From contig NZ_JAATJC010000001.1 in the NCBI RefSeq assembly GCF_011927725.1, positions 124,001 through 188,000 on the forward strand: DNA of 64,000 bases, read 5' to 3'. A program made the translations under genes and the position numbers. Below, piece after piece: positions 9,438 to 18,751 of the stretch. Position 1 is the stretch's first letter; the number at the start of each line of letters is the position of its first letter. The DNA is from Sphingomonas kaistensis (lineage in GTDB: Bacteria; Pseudomonadota; Alphaproteobacteria; Sphingomonadales; Sphingomonadaceae). The notes beneath the pieces were generated by a model. The model saw only the letters and a list, made by a program, of their open reading frames with translations. It was not told the origin of the DNA and ran no database searches.

Positions 9438-9457
9438 AACGACTCGCACGAGTCGTT
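9438..9457. promoter_or_regulatory. perfect 9-bp inverted repeat between bfd and bfr
   Basis: AACGACTCG-CA-CGAGTCGTT is a perfect palindrome with a 2-bp centre, lying 41 bases upstream of the bfr start and 7 bases downstream of the bfd stop. With so short a loop and no T-run it is a poor intrinsic terminator. It is better explained as a protein-binding operator for bfr or as an RNA-processing stem. The assignment is inference from position. Confidence 0.45.
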
Positions 9458-9464
9458 CGCAACT

Positions 9465-9662
9465 TCAGGCGGCAACCTTGGGCGGGTTGGCGGCGATCGC
9501 GGCGCGTTCCTCGGCGATGATCGCGCGGGCGAACGGCAGGCAGCTGCCGCACTTCACCTTGCAGCCCTTGCGGGCATAGGCCTGGCCGACGCTGCAGGCG
9601 CCGGTACGGGCGGCTTCCCGCACCTCGGTTTCGCGAATCGCGTTGCAGCAGCAGACGATCAT
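9465..9662 (-). CDS. bfd: bacterioferritin-associated [2Fe-2S] ferredoxin
   Basis: Small (65-residue) ferredoxin that passes electrons to bacterioferritin to release stored iron. The four cluster ligands match the E. coli positions Cys4, Cys6, Cys38 and Cys41 (N-terminal MIVCCCN and CKVKCGSC). Neighbouring bfr on the same strand confirms the pairing. bfd comes first in the transcript. Upstream of the start lies a palindrome (TGCGAA-GCG-TTCGCA) that also occurs in the msrQ promoter region, suggesting iron-dependent control. Confidence 0.95.
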   Translation of the reverse strand: MIVCCCNAIRETEVREAARTGACSVGQAYARKGCKVKCGSCLPFARAIIAEERAAIAANPPKVAA

Positions 9663-9668
9663 GATCTC

Positions 9669-9697
9669 TTGCTAATAGTAATGCGAAGCGTTCGCAA
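9669..9697. promoter_or_regulatory. candidate iron-responsive operator upstream of bfd
   Basis: The segment begins TTGCTA and ends with the palindrome TGCGAAGCGTTCGCA (9682-9696). It lies immediately 5' of bfd. A 14/15 identical palindrome with the same TTGCTA companion lies upstream of msrQ (19654-19668). The match is seen directly; assignment to a Fur-type regulator is inferred from the iron-related genes. Confidence 0.5.
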
Positions 9698-9723
9698 GAG
9701 CTCCTATGTCGGCCAACTTCGGC

Positions 9724-10845
9724 CTAGCCGGTCACCTGTACCATCCGAGCGTGATAGCTGGAGTCGCCGAACAGCGCATCGAGCACCTTCTCGCGCTTCA
9801 TGTAGAGGCCGATGTCATGCTCGTCGGTCATGCCGATGCCGCCGTGCATCTGCACCGCTTCCTGCACCGCGAGCGCCGACACGCGGCCCGCCTTGGCCTT
9901 GGCGACATGGGTCATCATGCCCGCCTGGGCATCACCCTTGTCGAGCAATTCGGCGGCCTTGAGGGTCACGGCGCGGGCGATCTCGATCTCGCCGAACAGG
10001 TGGGCGGCGCGGTGCTGGAGCACCTGGAACTCGCCGATCAGCTTGCCGAACTGCTTGCGCTGCTTGAGGTAATCGACCGTCATGTCGGAGGCACCGGTAG
10101 CGAGCCCGACCAGCTCCGCCGCGGCGCCGGTGCGGCCGGCGCGCATGGCCCGGCGCAGCGGCTCCCAGCCGCCATCGACCTCCCCGATCACCGCGTCGGC
10201 ATCGACCGCCACATTCTCGAAGCTGATCCGCGCCGCCTTGCTGGAGTCGGCCAGCGCGACATTTTCGATCGTCATTCCGGCCGCGTCGCGGGGGACCGCG
10301 AACAGTGTCAGGCCGTCGCTCTCCCCTGCCGAGCCGCCGGTTCGGGCGGCGACGATCAGCAGGTCGGCCGAGGCGCCGTGAACCACGAATTGCTTGGAGC
10401 CCGATAGCGCGAATCCATTGCCCGAACGCTTCGCCTCCAGCGCGATTGCACGCGGACGATGATGCGGCCCCTCGTCGACCGCGAAGGCGGCGACCGTGTC
10501 ACCCGACAGGATGCCGGGAAACCAGCGCTTGCCCTGCTCGCTGCCCTTCAGCGCCTCGACCGCGACGATGCTGGTGGTGAGGAACGGCGAGGGCGTGAGG
10601 TTGCGGCCGACCTCCTCCATCACCAGCGCAGCTTCGGTTGCGCCGAGGCCGAGGCCGCCCGCTTCTTCCGGGATTGCCAGGCCGGTCAGGCCAAGCTCGG
10701 CCATCTGCTTCCACAGGCCGTGACCGAACCCGTCCTTGCAACCGATGTCGCGCCAATGGCGGAGTTGCTTCTTGATGGTGCCTTCCTCGGCAAGGAAGGT
10801 GCGCGCCATGTCGGCAAGCTGGCGCTGGTCGTCGGTGAGGATCAT
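9724..10845 (-). CDS. acyl-CoA dehydrogenase family protein (second gene of a pair)
   Basis: FAD-dependent enzyme (373 residues) of the acyl-CoA dehydrogenase fold, expected to catalyse alpha,beta-desaturation of an acyl-CoA thioester. The N-terminal helical domain, the middle beta-domain and the C-terminal helical domain are all present; the C-terminal motif MHGGIGMTDEHD is the family's FAD-contacting signature. It follows another acyl-CoA dehydrogenase gene by 34 bp on the same strand. Such adjacent, unlike pairs can form heteromeric enzymes, as in steroid side-chain degradation; here that is only an inference. Substrate unknown. Confidence 0.9.
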   Translation of the reverse strand: MILTDDQRQLADMARTFLAEEGTIKKQLRHWRDIGCKDGFGHGLWKQMAELGLTGLAIPEEAGGLGLGATEAALVMEEVGRNLTPSPFLTTSIVAVEALKGSEQGKRWFPGILSGDTVAAFAVDEGPHHRPRAIALEAKRSGNGFALSGSKQFVVHGASADLLIVAARTGGSAGESDGLTLFAVPRDAAGMTIENVALADSSKAARISFENVAVDADAVIGEVDGGWEPLRRAMRAGRTGAAAELVGLATGASDMTVDYLKQRKQFGKLIGEFQVLQHRAAHLFGEIEIARAVTLKAAELLDKGDAQAGMMTHVAKAKAGRVSALAVQEAVQMHGGIGMTDEHDIGLYMKREKVLDALFGDSSYHARMVQVTG

Positions 10846-10879
10846 TCGGTCAGACTTTCGTTCAGGTCGCGAGCGGCGC

Positions 10880-12037
10880 TCAGGCGCCGGGCAGGCGGAG
10901 GATATGCTTGGCGACGATCCCGAGCTGCACCTCGCTGGTGCCGCCCTCGATCGAATTGGCCTTGGTCCGCAGCCACTCGCGCGCTGCCTTGCCGCCGTGG
11001 CTCCGCTCGCTGTCCCATTCGAGCGCGTCCGAACCGCCCGCCGCCATGGTCAGCTCGTGGCGCTTCTTGTTCAATTCGGTCCCGGCGTATTTCATCATGC
11101 TCGGCATGGCGGGATGCGCTTCGCCGGCCTTGAGCTGGTCGATGAAATGCTCGCTCATCGCGGCAAAGGCGATGGCATCGACGTCGAACAGCGCGACGTC
11201 GGCGGCCAGCACGGGATCGTCGATCGCGCCCAGGCTCTGCGCCAGCGTCCGGGCCGAGCCTGAGCCGAGGCCCATCCCGCTGATCATCTCGCGCTCGTGG
11301 CCGAGCAGATATTTGGCGACGTCCCAGCCCTTGTTCACGTCGCCGACGACCTGGTCCTTGGGAACTTTTACATTGTCGAAGAAGGTCTCGCAGAAGGGCG
11401 AATAGCCGCTGATCAACAGGATCGGCTTGGTGCTGACCCCTTCCGATTCCATGTCGAACAGGAGGAAGCTGATTCCGCCATGCTTGCTCTCGGTCGAGGT
11501 GCGGACCAGGCAGAAGATCCAGTCGGCCTTGTCGGCATAGCTGGTCCACACCTTCTGGCCGTTGACCAGCCAGTGATCCCCGTTGTCCTCGCACTTGGTC
11601 TGGAGGCCGGCGAGGTCGGACCCGGCACCGGGCTCCGAATAGCCCTGACACCAGCGGATTTCGCCGCGCGCGATCTCGGGCAGGAAGCGGTTTTTCTGTT
11701 CCTCGGTGCCATATTTCAGCAACGCCGGCCCGAGCATCGAGATGCCGAAGCTCGACAGCGGACTGCGGGCGCCGATTGAGCGCATTTCCTCTTTCAGCAC
11801 CTTGGTTTCGGCCGGGGTAAGGCCGCCGCCGCCATAGGCCGCGGGCCAGTCGGGCACCGTCCAGCCCTTCTCACCCATGAGCCGCATCCAGCGCTCCTGC
11901 GCCTCGCTCTGGAAAGCGAAGTGGCGGCCGCCCCAACAGGCGTCGTCTTCGCTTCGCATGGGGGTGCGCATCTCGGCCGGGCAATTAGCCTCCAGCCAGG
12001 CGCGCGTGTCGGCGCGGAAGGTGTCGAGATCGGACAT
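10880..12037 (-). CDS. acyl-CoA dehydrogenase family protein (first gene of a pair)
   Basis: A 385-residue acyl-CoA dehydrogenase. Visible hallmarks are CQGYSEPGAGSDLAG in the FAD-binding middle domain, GQKVWTSYADKADW, and the C-terminal EGGTSEVQLGIVAKHIL. It is the upstream partner of the dehydrogenase gene at 9724, and the two differ in length and C-terminal motif, which is what is seen in alpha/beta heteromeric dehydrogenases. The pair lies back to back with a second acyl-CoA operon starting at 12765, so this region is a fatty-acid or alicyclic acyl-CoA catabolic block. Confidence 0.92.
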   Translation of the reverse strand: MSDLDTFRADTRAWLEANCPAEMRTPMRSEDDACWGGRHFAFQSEAQERWMRLMGEKGWTVPDWPAAYGGGGLTPAETKVLKEEMRSIGARSPLSSFGISMLGPALLKYGTEEQKNRFLPEIARGEIRWCQGYSEPGAGSDLAGLQTKCEDNGDHWLVNGQKVWTSYADKADWIFCLVRTSTESKHGGISFLLFDMESEGVSTKPILLISGYSPFCETFFDNVKVPKDQVVGDVNKGWDVAKYLLGHEREMISGMGLGSGSARTLAQSLGAIDDPVLAADVALFDVDAIAFAAMSEHFIDQLKAGEAHPAMPSMMKYAGTELNKKRHELTMAAGGSDALEWDSERSHGGKAAREWLRTKANSIEGGTSEVQLGIVAKHILRLPGA

Positions 12038-12100
12038 GCGGATTCTCCTTGGCGGCCGTGGTGCGACACGCGGCCGGGGGTCGTCAATGCGGCGCTTTGG

Positions 12101-12667
12101 TCAATGCGGCGCGGGCGGCTCCGCGATGCTGGCGATGTGCCAGCGGCGCTGCTCGGCGGTCGCGCCGTCGACGTTGTTGACGCGGCGCAGGGTGACGACC
12201 TGCGGTTCCTCGAACTTCTCGCCCTGGGTGGTCACGCCATAGGTCTTGACCGGCACCTCAACGTACAACGACCCGGCGCCGCCGTTGACTTCGCCCGGGG
12301 CGTAAACCTCGGCGTGATACTCCCGATAGCCCGCGAACTTGGCAGCAAAGGTTCCGTCGGCAAGGTCGCTCGACGGGCCCCACAGCTTGTGAGCCTCGGT
12401 ATATTTCCTCGCTTCGATCAAGGCGAAATAGGTCTGGACGACATTGGCGGCGCCCTGCGCGCTGTCGGCGGCGAAGGGCGCTTCGGAAACCACCTCCCGG
12501 TCGCCCGCGCGGCCGGTCGGCGGCAGCGGAGCCGGCGGCGGGACGGTGGCGGGGGCGGTGTCGCCGGGCCGTTCTGGAATATCCTGCACGATGAGGTTGC
12601 CGTCGGTCGGCGCCTGCTGCTGGCAGGCGGCGACCACCAGCAGGAGCGCGGGCGTAAAGCGTTTCAT
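12101..12667 (-). CDS. small lipoprotein, unknown function
   Basis: A 188-residue predicted lipoprotein: [18 protein letters not shown] carries a lipobox ending in Cys15. A Pro-rich linker ([11 protein letters not shown]) leads to a compact C-terminal domain of about 120 residues containing [21 protein letters not shown], which resembles the SnoaL/NTF2-like helix-plus-sheet start found in many secreted proteins. The start ATG at 12667 is chosen because it gives the signal peptide; the frame is open further upstream. It is divergent from the dehydrogenase gene at 12765. Confidence 0.8.
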   Translation of the reverse strand: MKRFTPALLLVVAACQQQAPTDGNLIVQDIPERPGDTAPATVPPPAPLPPTGRAGDREVVSEAPFAADSAQGAANVVQTYFALIEARKYTEAHKLWGPSSDLADGTFAAKFAGYREYHAEVYAPGEVNGGAGSLYVEVPVKTYGVTTQGEKFEEPQVVTLRRVNNVDGATAEQRRWHIASIAEPPAPH

Positions 12668-12764
12668 GCCACCATCAACCGGCAGGCGATGGTCACGTTC
12701 CTCGGCCACTGGCGCCGGTCGACGCTTTCTGACACAGGCACGGTCAAGCCATTTGAGAGGTGTC

Positions 12765-14021
12765 ATGGACTTCGATCTTACTGACCGCCAGGCCCATTTC
12801 CGCGACCGGGTTCGAGCCTTCATCGAGCGGCATGTCCGGCCGGCCGTTCCGGGCCTTATTGCCGACCTCAACACGGGGGACCGCTGGCACCACCTTGAGG
12901 GTCTCGAGCCACTCAAGGCCAAGGCCCGGGCCGAGGGCCTGTGGAACCTGTTCATGCCGCCGGGCGGCGCGCTGCAGCATGTCGACGAAAGCTTCGCCTT
13001 CGAGGGCGAACAGCTGACCAACCTCGAATATGCCCTGTGCGCCGAGGAGATGGGGCGGGTCGGCTTCGCGTCGGAGGTGTTCAACTGCTCGGCGCCCGAC
13101 ACCGGCAACATGGAAGTGCTGCATCGCTACGGCACCCGCGCCCACAAGGACCAGTGGCTCGCCCCCCTGATGCGCGGCGAGATCCGCTCGGCCTTCCTGA
13201 TGACCGAGCCGGGGGTCGCCAGTTCGGACGCCACCAACATCCGCTGCGACATCCGGCGCGAGGGGGACGACTACGTCATCAACGGCAAGAAGTGGTGGAG
13301 CTCGGGCGCAGGCGACCCGCGCTGCAAGGTCGCGATCCTGATGGGCAAGACTGATCCGGAAGCCCGCAAGCACGCCCAGCAGTCGATGGTGCTGGTCCCG
13401 CTCGACGCACCCGGGATCACGATCGAGCGCCACCTGACGGTCTACGGCTATGACGATGCGCCCCACGGGCACATGGAGATCAGGCTGGAGAACGTCCGGG
13501 TGCCGGTCGACAACCTCCTGCTCGGCGAGGGCCGCGGGTTCGAGATCGCTCAAGGACGGCTCGGGCCGGGCCGAATCCACCATTGCATGCGCACCATCGG
13601 CGCGGCCGAGGAAGCGCTCGAACTGATGGTCGGGCGGATCCAGTCGCGCACCGCGTTCGGCAAGAAGATCAGCGAACATAGCGTGTGGGAACAGCGCGTC
13701 GCCGAAGCACGGATCGAGATCGACTGCACCCGCCTGCTCTGCCTCAAGGCCGCGGACATGATGGACAAGGCCGGCAACAAGGCGGCAAAGGCCGAGATCG
13801 CGATGATCAAGGTCAAGGCGCCGCGGATGGCGCTGCAGGTGATCGACGACGCGATCCAGGCGTTCGGCGGCGCGGGCGTCAGCCAGGACACCAGCCTGGC
13901 GCACAGCTGGGCTGGCATCCGCACGCTGCGGCTGGCCGACGGTCCGGACGAAGTCCACAACCGTTCCATCGCATTGATGGAATATGGCAAGCACCCGCCG
14001 ATCGACCCGCAGGTGCCCTGA
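12765..14021 (+). CDS. acyl-CoA dehydrogenase family protein (ACAD10/11-like)
   Basis: A 418-residue FAD enzyme with the motifs [32 protein letters not shown] and [15 protein letters not shown]. These match the longer acyl-CoA dehydrogenases related to ACAD10/11 rather than classical FadE. The ATG at 12765 follows GAGAGG at good spacing; upstream codons in the same frame belong to the lipoprotein region on the other strand. It starts a four-gene forward run with two SDRs and a FadJ-type enzyme, a complete set for desaturation, hydration and oxidation of an acyl-CoA. Confidence 0.93.
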   Translation: MDFDLTDRQAHFRDRVRAFIERHVRPAVPGLIADLNTGDRWHHLEGLEPLKAKARAEGLWNLFMPPGGALQHVDESFAFEGEQLTNLEYALCAEEMGRVGFASEVFNCSAPDTGNMEVLHRYGTRAHKDQWLAPLMRGEIRSAFLMTEPGVASSDATNIRCDIRREGDDYVINGKKWWSSGAGDPRCKVAILMGKTDPEARKHAQQSMVLVPLDAPGITIERHLTVYGYDDAPHGHMEIRLENVRVPVDNLLLGEGRGFEIAQGRLGPGRIHHCMRTIGAAEEALELMVGRIQSRTAFGKKISEHSVWEQRVAEARIEIDCTRLLCLKAADMMDKAGNKAAKAEIAMIKVKAPRMALQVIDDAIQAFGGAGVSQDTSLAHSWAGIRTLRLADGPDEVHNRSIALMEYGKHPPIDPQVP

Positions 14022-14047
14022 TCGACTGCCGTACTGATGGAGCGAGT

Positions 14048-14824
14048 ATGACCAGCCTTTTCGACCTTTCCGGCAAGACCGCCATCGTCACCGGCTCCTC
14101 GCGCGGCATCGGGCGCGCAATCGCCGAGGAAATGGCGGCGCATGGCGCCAATGTCGTCATCTCCAGCCGCAAGCTGGACGCCTGCGAGGAAGTGGCCGAT
14201 GCGATCAACGCGCGGGGCAAGGGCCGGGCAGTGGCGATCGCCGCGTCCATCTCCGACAAGGACGCGCTGCGCGAGCTGGTCGAGCGGACCAAGGCCGAGT
14301 TTGGCCAGATCGACATCCTGGTCTGCAACGCGGCCTCCAACCCCTATTACGGGCCGATGGGCGGGATCACGGACGAACAGTTCCGCAAGATAATGGACAA
14401 CAATGTCCTCTCCAACCACTGGCTGACCAGCTTCGTCGCGCCCGAGATGGTGGAGCGTAAATCGGGCTCGATCATCATCGTGTCGAGCGTCGGCGGGATC
14501 ACCAGCTCGACTGTGATCGGCGCCTACAACATCTCCAAGGCCGCCGACCTCCAGCTGGTCCGCAACCTGGCGGCGGAGTTCGGGCCGGCGGGGGTCAGGG
14601 TCAACGCCATCGCGCCGGGACTGGTGCGGACCGACTTCGCCAAGGCGCTGTGGGAGAATCCCGACATCCTGAAGAGCGTGACCAAGATCTCCGCCCTGAA
14701 GCGCATCGGCGAGCCGCGTGAGCTGGCCGGTGCCGCCATCTTCCTCGCCAGCGACGCCGGCAGTTTCGTCACCGGGCAGACGCTGGTGGTCGACGGCGGA
14801 AGCACCTTCGGCGCGGGGTTCTGA
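14048..14824 (+). CDS. SDR family oxidoreductase
   Basis: Classical short-chain dehydrogenase/reductase of 258 residues. The cofactor motif is [11 protein letters not shown], followed by CNAASNP, the catalytic Ser in VSSVGG and the Tyr/Lys pair in YNISKAA. C-terminal [11 protein letters not shown] is typical. The basic residue after the Gly motif (SSR) favours NADP(H). It sits 26 bp after the acyl-CoA dehydrogenase and 4 bp before the next SDR, so it probably works on an intermediate of the same pathway; substrate unknown. Confidence 0.92.
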   Translation: MTSLFDLSGKTAIVTGSSRGIGRAIAEEMAAHGANVVISSRKLDACEEVADAINARGKGRAVAIAASISDKDALRELVERTKAEFGQIDILVCNAASNPYYGPMGGITDEQFRKIMDNNVLSNHWLTSFVAPEMVERKSGSIIIVSSVGGITSSTVIGAYNISKAADLQLVRNLAAEFGPAGVRVNAIAPGLVRTDFAKALWENPDILKSVTKISALKRIGEPRELAGAAIFLASDAGSFVTGQTLVVDGGSTFGAGF

Positions 14825-14828
14825 GGCC

Positions 14829-15608
14829 ATGAGCGTCGAGAACGAGCACCGCCATCACCCCCGCCTCGAAGGCAAGGTGATCGTCGTCACCGGCGCCGGG
14901 TCGGGCATCGGCAAGGCCAGCGCCGACCTGTTCACGAAGCATGGCGCCACCGTCATTGCCGCCGACCTCAAGGGCGCACAGCATGTCGCCGACGCCGGCC
15001 GCGAGGAGGATGTCGCGCGGCTGGTCGACATGGCCAAGCAGCAGCATGGCGCGCTTCACGGCTTCTTCGCCAACGCCGGCGTGTCGGGCGGCCTCGCTTC
15101 GATCTTCGAGCAGTCGGTCGAAGATTGGGAGCAGGTGCTGCGGGTCAACCTGATCGGCCCGTTCCTGGCGATCAAGCATGCAGCCCCGGTCATCAAGGAA
15201 CAGGGCGGCGGGTCGATCATCTGCACCGCCAGCGTGGCGGGGCTCCGTTCGGGCGCCGGTGGCCCGGCCTACAGTGCCAGCAAGGCCGGCGTGATCAGCC
15301 TGGTCAGAACCGCGGCGCAGCAGCTCGCGGGCTCCAACGTGCGCGTCAACGCCATCTGCCCGGGCCTGATCGAAACCGGCATGACCGAGTTCGTCTACGA
15401 GCGGGCGCGGGCCAAGGGGCAGGCCGACAAGCTCGGCCACCTCAACCCGCTGCGCCGCGGCGGCGAGCCCATCGAGATCGCCCGGGCGGCGCTGTTCCTC
15501 GCTTCGGACGAGAGCAGCTACGTCAACGGCCACGCGCTGGTGGTCGACGGTGGCCTGTCGAGCTCGCACCCGTTCAACCGCCAGGATTACGGCCGGACCG
15601 CGATCTAG
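14829..15608 (+). CDS. SDR family oxidoreductase
   Basis: Second short-chain dehydrogenase/reductase (259 residues). Cofactor motif [10 protein letters not shown] with a following acidic residue in AADLKG suggests NAD(H). Catalytic Ser is in CTASVAG and Tyr/Lys in YSASKAG. It begins 4 bp after the first SDR. The C-terminal tail [13 protein letters not shown] is unusual in length compared with the first SDR. Likely acts as a 3-hydroxyacyl-CoA or alcohol dehydrogenase in the surrounding acyl-CoA pathway; this is inference from context. Confidence 0.92.
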   Translation: MSVENEHRHHPRLEGKVIVVTGAGSGIGKASADLFTKHGATVIAADLKGAQHVADAGREEDVARLVDMAKQQHGALHGFFANAGVSGGLASIFEQSVEDWEQVLRVNLIGPFLAIKHAAPVIKEQGGGSIICTASVAGLRSGAGGPAYSASKAGVISLVRTAAQQLAGSNVRVNAICPGLIETGMTEFVYERARAKGQADKLGHLNPLRRGGEPIEIARAALFLASDESSYVNGHALVVDGGLSSSHPFNRQDYGRTAI

Positions 15609-15673
15609 CGCTTTCCTTTCCCGGCCTCGCGGCTAGGGATCTTACCTACAACATTGTCAGCGAAGGACCGTCC

Positions 15674-17737
15674 ATGACCTCGCCCATCAGCACCAGCCGC
15701 CACGGCCACGTTCTCGTCATCTCTTCCGCCAATCCGCCGGTGAACGCGCTCGGCCATGCGGTTCGCGAGGGCCTCGTGAAGGGGATCGAGGAGGCGGATG
15801 GCTCCGACGAGATCAAGGCGGTGGTGATCATCGGCGAAGGCGCGACCTTCTTCGCGGGCGCCGACATCAGCGAGTTCGGCACGCCCAAGGCGTTCGCCCA
15901 GCCGATGCTGCCGCAAGTGGTCGACATCATCGAGAATTGCTCGAAGCCGGTTGTCGCCGCGATCCACGGCACCGCGCTCGGCGGCGGGCTCGAAGTGGCG
16001 CTGGCCTGCCATTATCGCGCGGCCGTTGCGTCGGCCAAGCTGGGCGTGCCCGAAGTGAAGCTTGGCCTGCTGCCGGGCGCGGGCGGGACCCAGCGCCTGC
16101 CGCGTGTCGCCGGCGTCGAAAAGGCGCTGCAGATGACCACCAGCGGCAATCCGATCGGTGCGCAGGAAGCGTTCGAGATCGGGCTCGTGGACCGGATGAT
16201 CGAGGGCGACCTCCTCCAGCACGCCGTCGCCTATGCGACCGAAGTCGCCGACATCCGCCCGCTGCCCAAATCGAGCGAGCGCCAGAACAAGATCGAGGAA
16301 GCCTCGCCCAGCGTGTTCGACGATTTCGTCGCCGCCAACCCGCGCGTGTTCAAGGGCTTCGACGCACCGCGCAAGAACCTCGAGGCGGTCCGCGCCGCGA
16401 CCCAGCATCCCTATGCCGACGGCGTGGCGGTCGAACGCCAGCTGTTCATGGAGCTGATGAGCGGCACCCAGGCCAAGGCCCAGCAATATTTCTTCTTCGC
16501 CGAACGCAAGGCGGCCAAGATCGAAGGCGTCGACGAGAGCGTGCGCCCCCGCGAGATCCGCAAGGTCGGCGTAATCGGCGCCGGCACCATGGGTGGCGGC
16601 ATCTCGATGAACTTCCTGTCGGCCGGAATCCCGGTGACGATCGTCGAGACTGCCCAAGAAGCGCTCGACCGCGGCACCGGCGTCATGCTCCGCAATTATG
16701 AGGCGAGCGCCAAGAAGGGCCGCTTCACGGCCGAACAGGTCGGCCAGATGATGGGTCTCCTCAACCCCACGCTCGACTTCGACGCGCTGGCCGACTGCGA
16801 CCTCATCATCGAAGCGGTGTTCGAGCAGATGGAGATCAAGAAGGACATCTTCGGCCGCCTCGACAAGATCGCCAAGCCGGGCGCGATCCTTGCTTCGAAT
16901 ACCAGCTACCTTAACGTCGACGAGATCGCCGCCGCGACCAATCGCCCGCAGGACGTGGTCGGCCTGCACTTCTTCTCGCCCGCCAACGTCATGAAGCTGC
17001 TGGAAGTGGTGCGCGGGGCGAAGACCGCCGACGACGTTCTGGTCACCGCCATGGCGCTGGCCAAGAAGATCAAGAAGGTCGCCGTGGTGGCGGGCGTTTG
17101 CTACGGCTTCATCGGCAACCGCATGCTGATCCCGCGGCAGACCGAGGCGACCAAGCTGCTGCTGGAAGGCGCCACCCCGGCGCAGATCGACAAGGTCCAT
17201 GTCGACTTCGGCATGCCGATGGGCCCGTTCCAGATGGCCGATCTCGCCGGCGTCGACATCGGCTGGCACCGCGATCCCACCCGGATCGAGAACATCCGCG
17301 ATGCGCTGTGCGCGGTCGACCGCTGGGGCCAGAAGAAGGGCGCCGGCTTCTACGATTATGACGAAAAGCGCCGCCCCTCGCCAAGCCCCAAGGTGCAGGA
17401 AATCATCGAGGACTTCCGCGCCAAGGCCGGGGTCACCCCGCGCGCAATCAGCGACGAGGAGATCGTCCAGCGCACGCTCTACACCATGGTCAACGAGGGC
17501 GCGAAGATCCTCGAGGAAGGCATGGCCCAGCGCGCGTCGGACATCGATGTGGTGTGGGTCTATGGCTACGGCTGGCCGGTCTATCGCGGCGGGCCGATGC
17601 ACTGGGCGGATGCCGAGGGCCTCGGCAAGATCGTCGACGGGCTGAAGGCCGCAGCGCCGCACATGGGCGAGGATTTCTCCTTCTCCCGGCTGCTGCTCGA
17701 CAAGGCCGAAAAGGGCGAGAAGTTCACCGGCCGCTGA
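15674..17737 (+). CDS. enoyl-CoA hydratase / 3-hydroxyacyl-CoA dehydrogenase fusion (FadJ/peroxisomal bifunctional type)
   Basis: A 687-residue bifunctional beta-oxidation enzyme. Residues 1 to about 190 are a crotonase domain (oxyanion-hole segments [12 protein letters not shown] and [13 protein letters not shown]). From about residue 297 a NAD-binding domain begins with [12 protein letters not shown], followed by the 3-hydroxyacyl-CoA dehydrogenase C-terminal domains ([23 protein letters not shown]). The order and length match the FadJ/peroxisomal type without a separate isomerase. The open frame extends upstream, but the ATG at 15674 fits the domain start. No thiolase gene follows, so the last step must be encoded elsewhere. 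Confidence 0.94.
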   Translation: MTSPISTSRHGHVLVISSANPPVNALGHAVREGLVKGIEEADGSDEIKAVVIIGEGATFFAGADISEFGTPKAFAQPMLPQVVDIIENCSKPVVAAIHGTALGGGLEVALACHYRAAVASAKLGVPEVKLGLLPGAGGTQRLPRVAGVEKALQMTTSGNPIGAQEAFEIGLVDRMIEGDLLQHAVAYATEVADIRPLPKSSERQNKIEEASPSVFDDFVAANPRVFKGFDAPRKNLEAVRAATQHPYADGVAVERQLFMELMSGTQAKAQQYFFFAERKAAKIEGVDESVRPREIRKVGVIGAGTMGGGISMNFLSAGIPVTIVETAQEALDRGTGVMLRNYEASAKKGRFTAEQVGQMMGLLNPTLDFDALADCDLIIEAVFEQMEIKKDIFGRLDKIAKPGAILASNTSYLNVDEIAAATNRPQDVVGLHFFSPANVMKLLEVVRGAKTADDVLVTAMALAKKIKKVAVVAGVCYGFIGNRMLIPRQTEATKLLLEGATPAQIDKVHVDFGMPMGPFQMADLAGVDIGWHRDPTRIENIRDALCAVDRWGQKKGAGFYDYDEKRRPSPSPKVQEIIEDFRAKAGVTPRAISDEEIVQRTLYTMVNEGAKILEEGMAQRASDIDVVWVYGYGWPVYRGGPMHWADAEGLGKIVDGLKAAAPHMGEDFSFSRLLLDKAEKGEKFTGR

Positions 17738-17748
17738 GCCTGCCCCAC

Positions 17749-17786
17749 TGCCGCGGCGCCAGGGCAACCCGCCCGACGCCGCGGCA
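17749..17786. terminator. stable hairpin after the FadJ-type gene
   Basis: TGCCGCGGCG and CGCCGCGGCA form a 10-bp perfect stem with an 18-nt loop, just after the stop at 17737; a further 3 bp pair outside one mismatch. There is no T-run, so termination efficiency is uncertain. Confidence 0.45.
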
Positions 17787-17851
17787 CTGGACAAACCCGA
17801 CGAATACGCTGACATCTCCACCGCCGAATTTAGCTTGGCGGGGAATCCGAC

Positions 17852-18751
17852 ATGATCGTGGATCGGTCAGTGCGAGAAGCGGAGCTGGCGTTCCTCAACG
17901 CCCCCTTCGAGGCTGACGGCTGGCGGACGGCCCTGCGGCGCCTGTCGTACGCGACCGGGAGCGCCGTCACCCAGCTGTGCGGCGGCGGCATGGGCCCGAC
18001 CCTCAGCTTCAACTTCTTCAGCGAGGAACGCCACGATCCGCGGGGCCACCTGGTCAATCCGCAGCTCTACGGACCGGAGAACTGGCGCATCAATTGCTCC
18101 ACCGGGGTCGCCCGCTCGATCCAGTTCGAGCGGCACTATGCCGCCTATCGCAGCGCCAACCCTACCGATTTCTATGACGATGCGGTCAGCGACCTCGACC
18201 TGCCGTTCGGGTGCCAGTCGCCGCTGATGCTCGACCCCGATGGCGGCCTGGTCGGGCTTGCCGTGCTTCGGTCGAGCCGCGACGGACCCTGCTCTCCCGA
18301 CCTGATCGACGTCTTCGCCCGGGTCGCCCGCCAGGCCCATCGCGCGGTCCGGGTCGAGATCGCGCTCGGCCAGGCCCGCGGCGAGGATATGCTGGCGGGG
18401 CTTGCGGACAGCGGCGAGATGACGCTGCTGCTCGACCGCCACGGAAGGCTCGTGGCGATGACCGAAACGGCCGAAGCGATGTTCGACGCCCCGTGTGGCC
18501 TCAGGCTTGCGGGATTGGCCGTGCGGCTTGCCGATCCGCAGGAAGACTGCGCGCTCAGGAAGGCGATGGCCCGGCTGCTGGACGGCGACGTGATCGGGGG
18601 ACCGGTGGTGCACGAATGCCGTATCGGGCGCAGCGCGGAACGGCCGGCGGGGATGTGGCAGCTGTTCGTGACCCGCCTGCCCGCCAAGCGCGACCTGTTG
18701 GGGGTGGAGGCGCAGCTGGCGTTGACGCTGCGCCCCCTGCTCGCCCCTTAG
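17852..18751 (+). CDS. LuxR-family-like sensory protein lacking the HTH domain
   Basis: A 299-residue protein that resembles the N-terminal part of sphingomonad LuxR-type regulators: an alpha/beta sensor region (about 1-170) followed by a PAS-like stretch (TLLLDRHGRLVAMTETAEAMF). Regulators of this kind normally continue into a LuxR-type helix-turn-helix of about 60 residues, but this protein ends soon after a final sensor strand (WQLFVTRLPAKRDLLG) with LTLRPLLAP and a TAG stop. No HTH sequence is seen in any frame after the stop, because the next gene is encoded convergently. Family assignment is from pattern resemblance and is moderate. Confidence 0.6.
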   Translation: MIVDRSVREAELAFLNAPFEADGWRTALRRLSYATGSAVTQLCGGGMGPTLSFNFFSEERHDPRGHLVNPQLYGPENWRINCSTGVARSIQFERHYAAYRSANPTDFYDDAVSDLDLPFGCQSPLMLDPDGGLVGLAVLRSSRDGPCSPDLIDVFARVARQAHRAVRVEIALGQARGEDMLAGLADSGEMTLLLDRHGRLVAMTETAEAMFDAPCGLRLAGLAVRLADPQEDCALRKAMARLLDGDVIGGPVVHECRIGRSAERPAGMWQLFVTRLPAKRDLLGVEAQLALTLRPLLAP

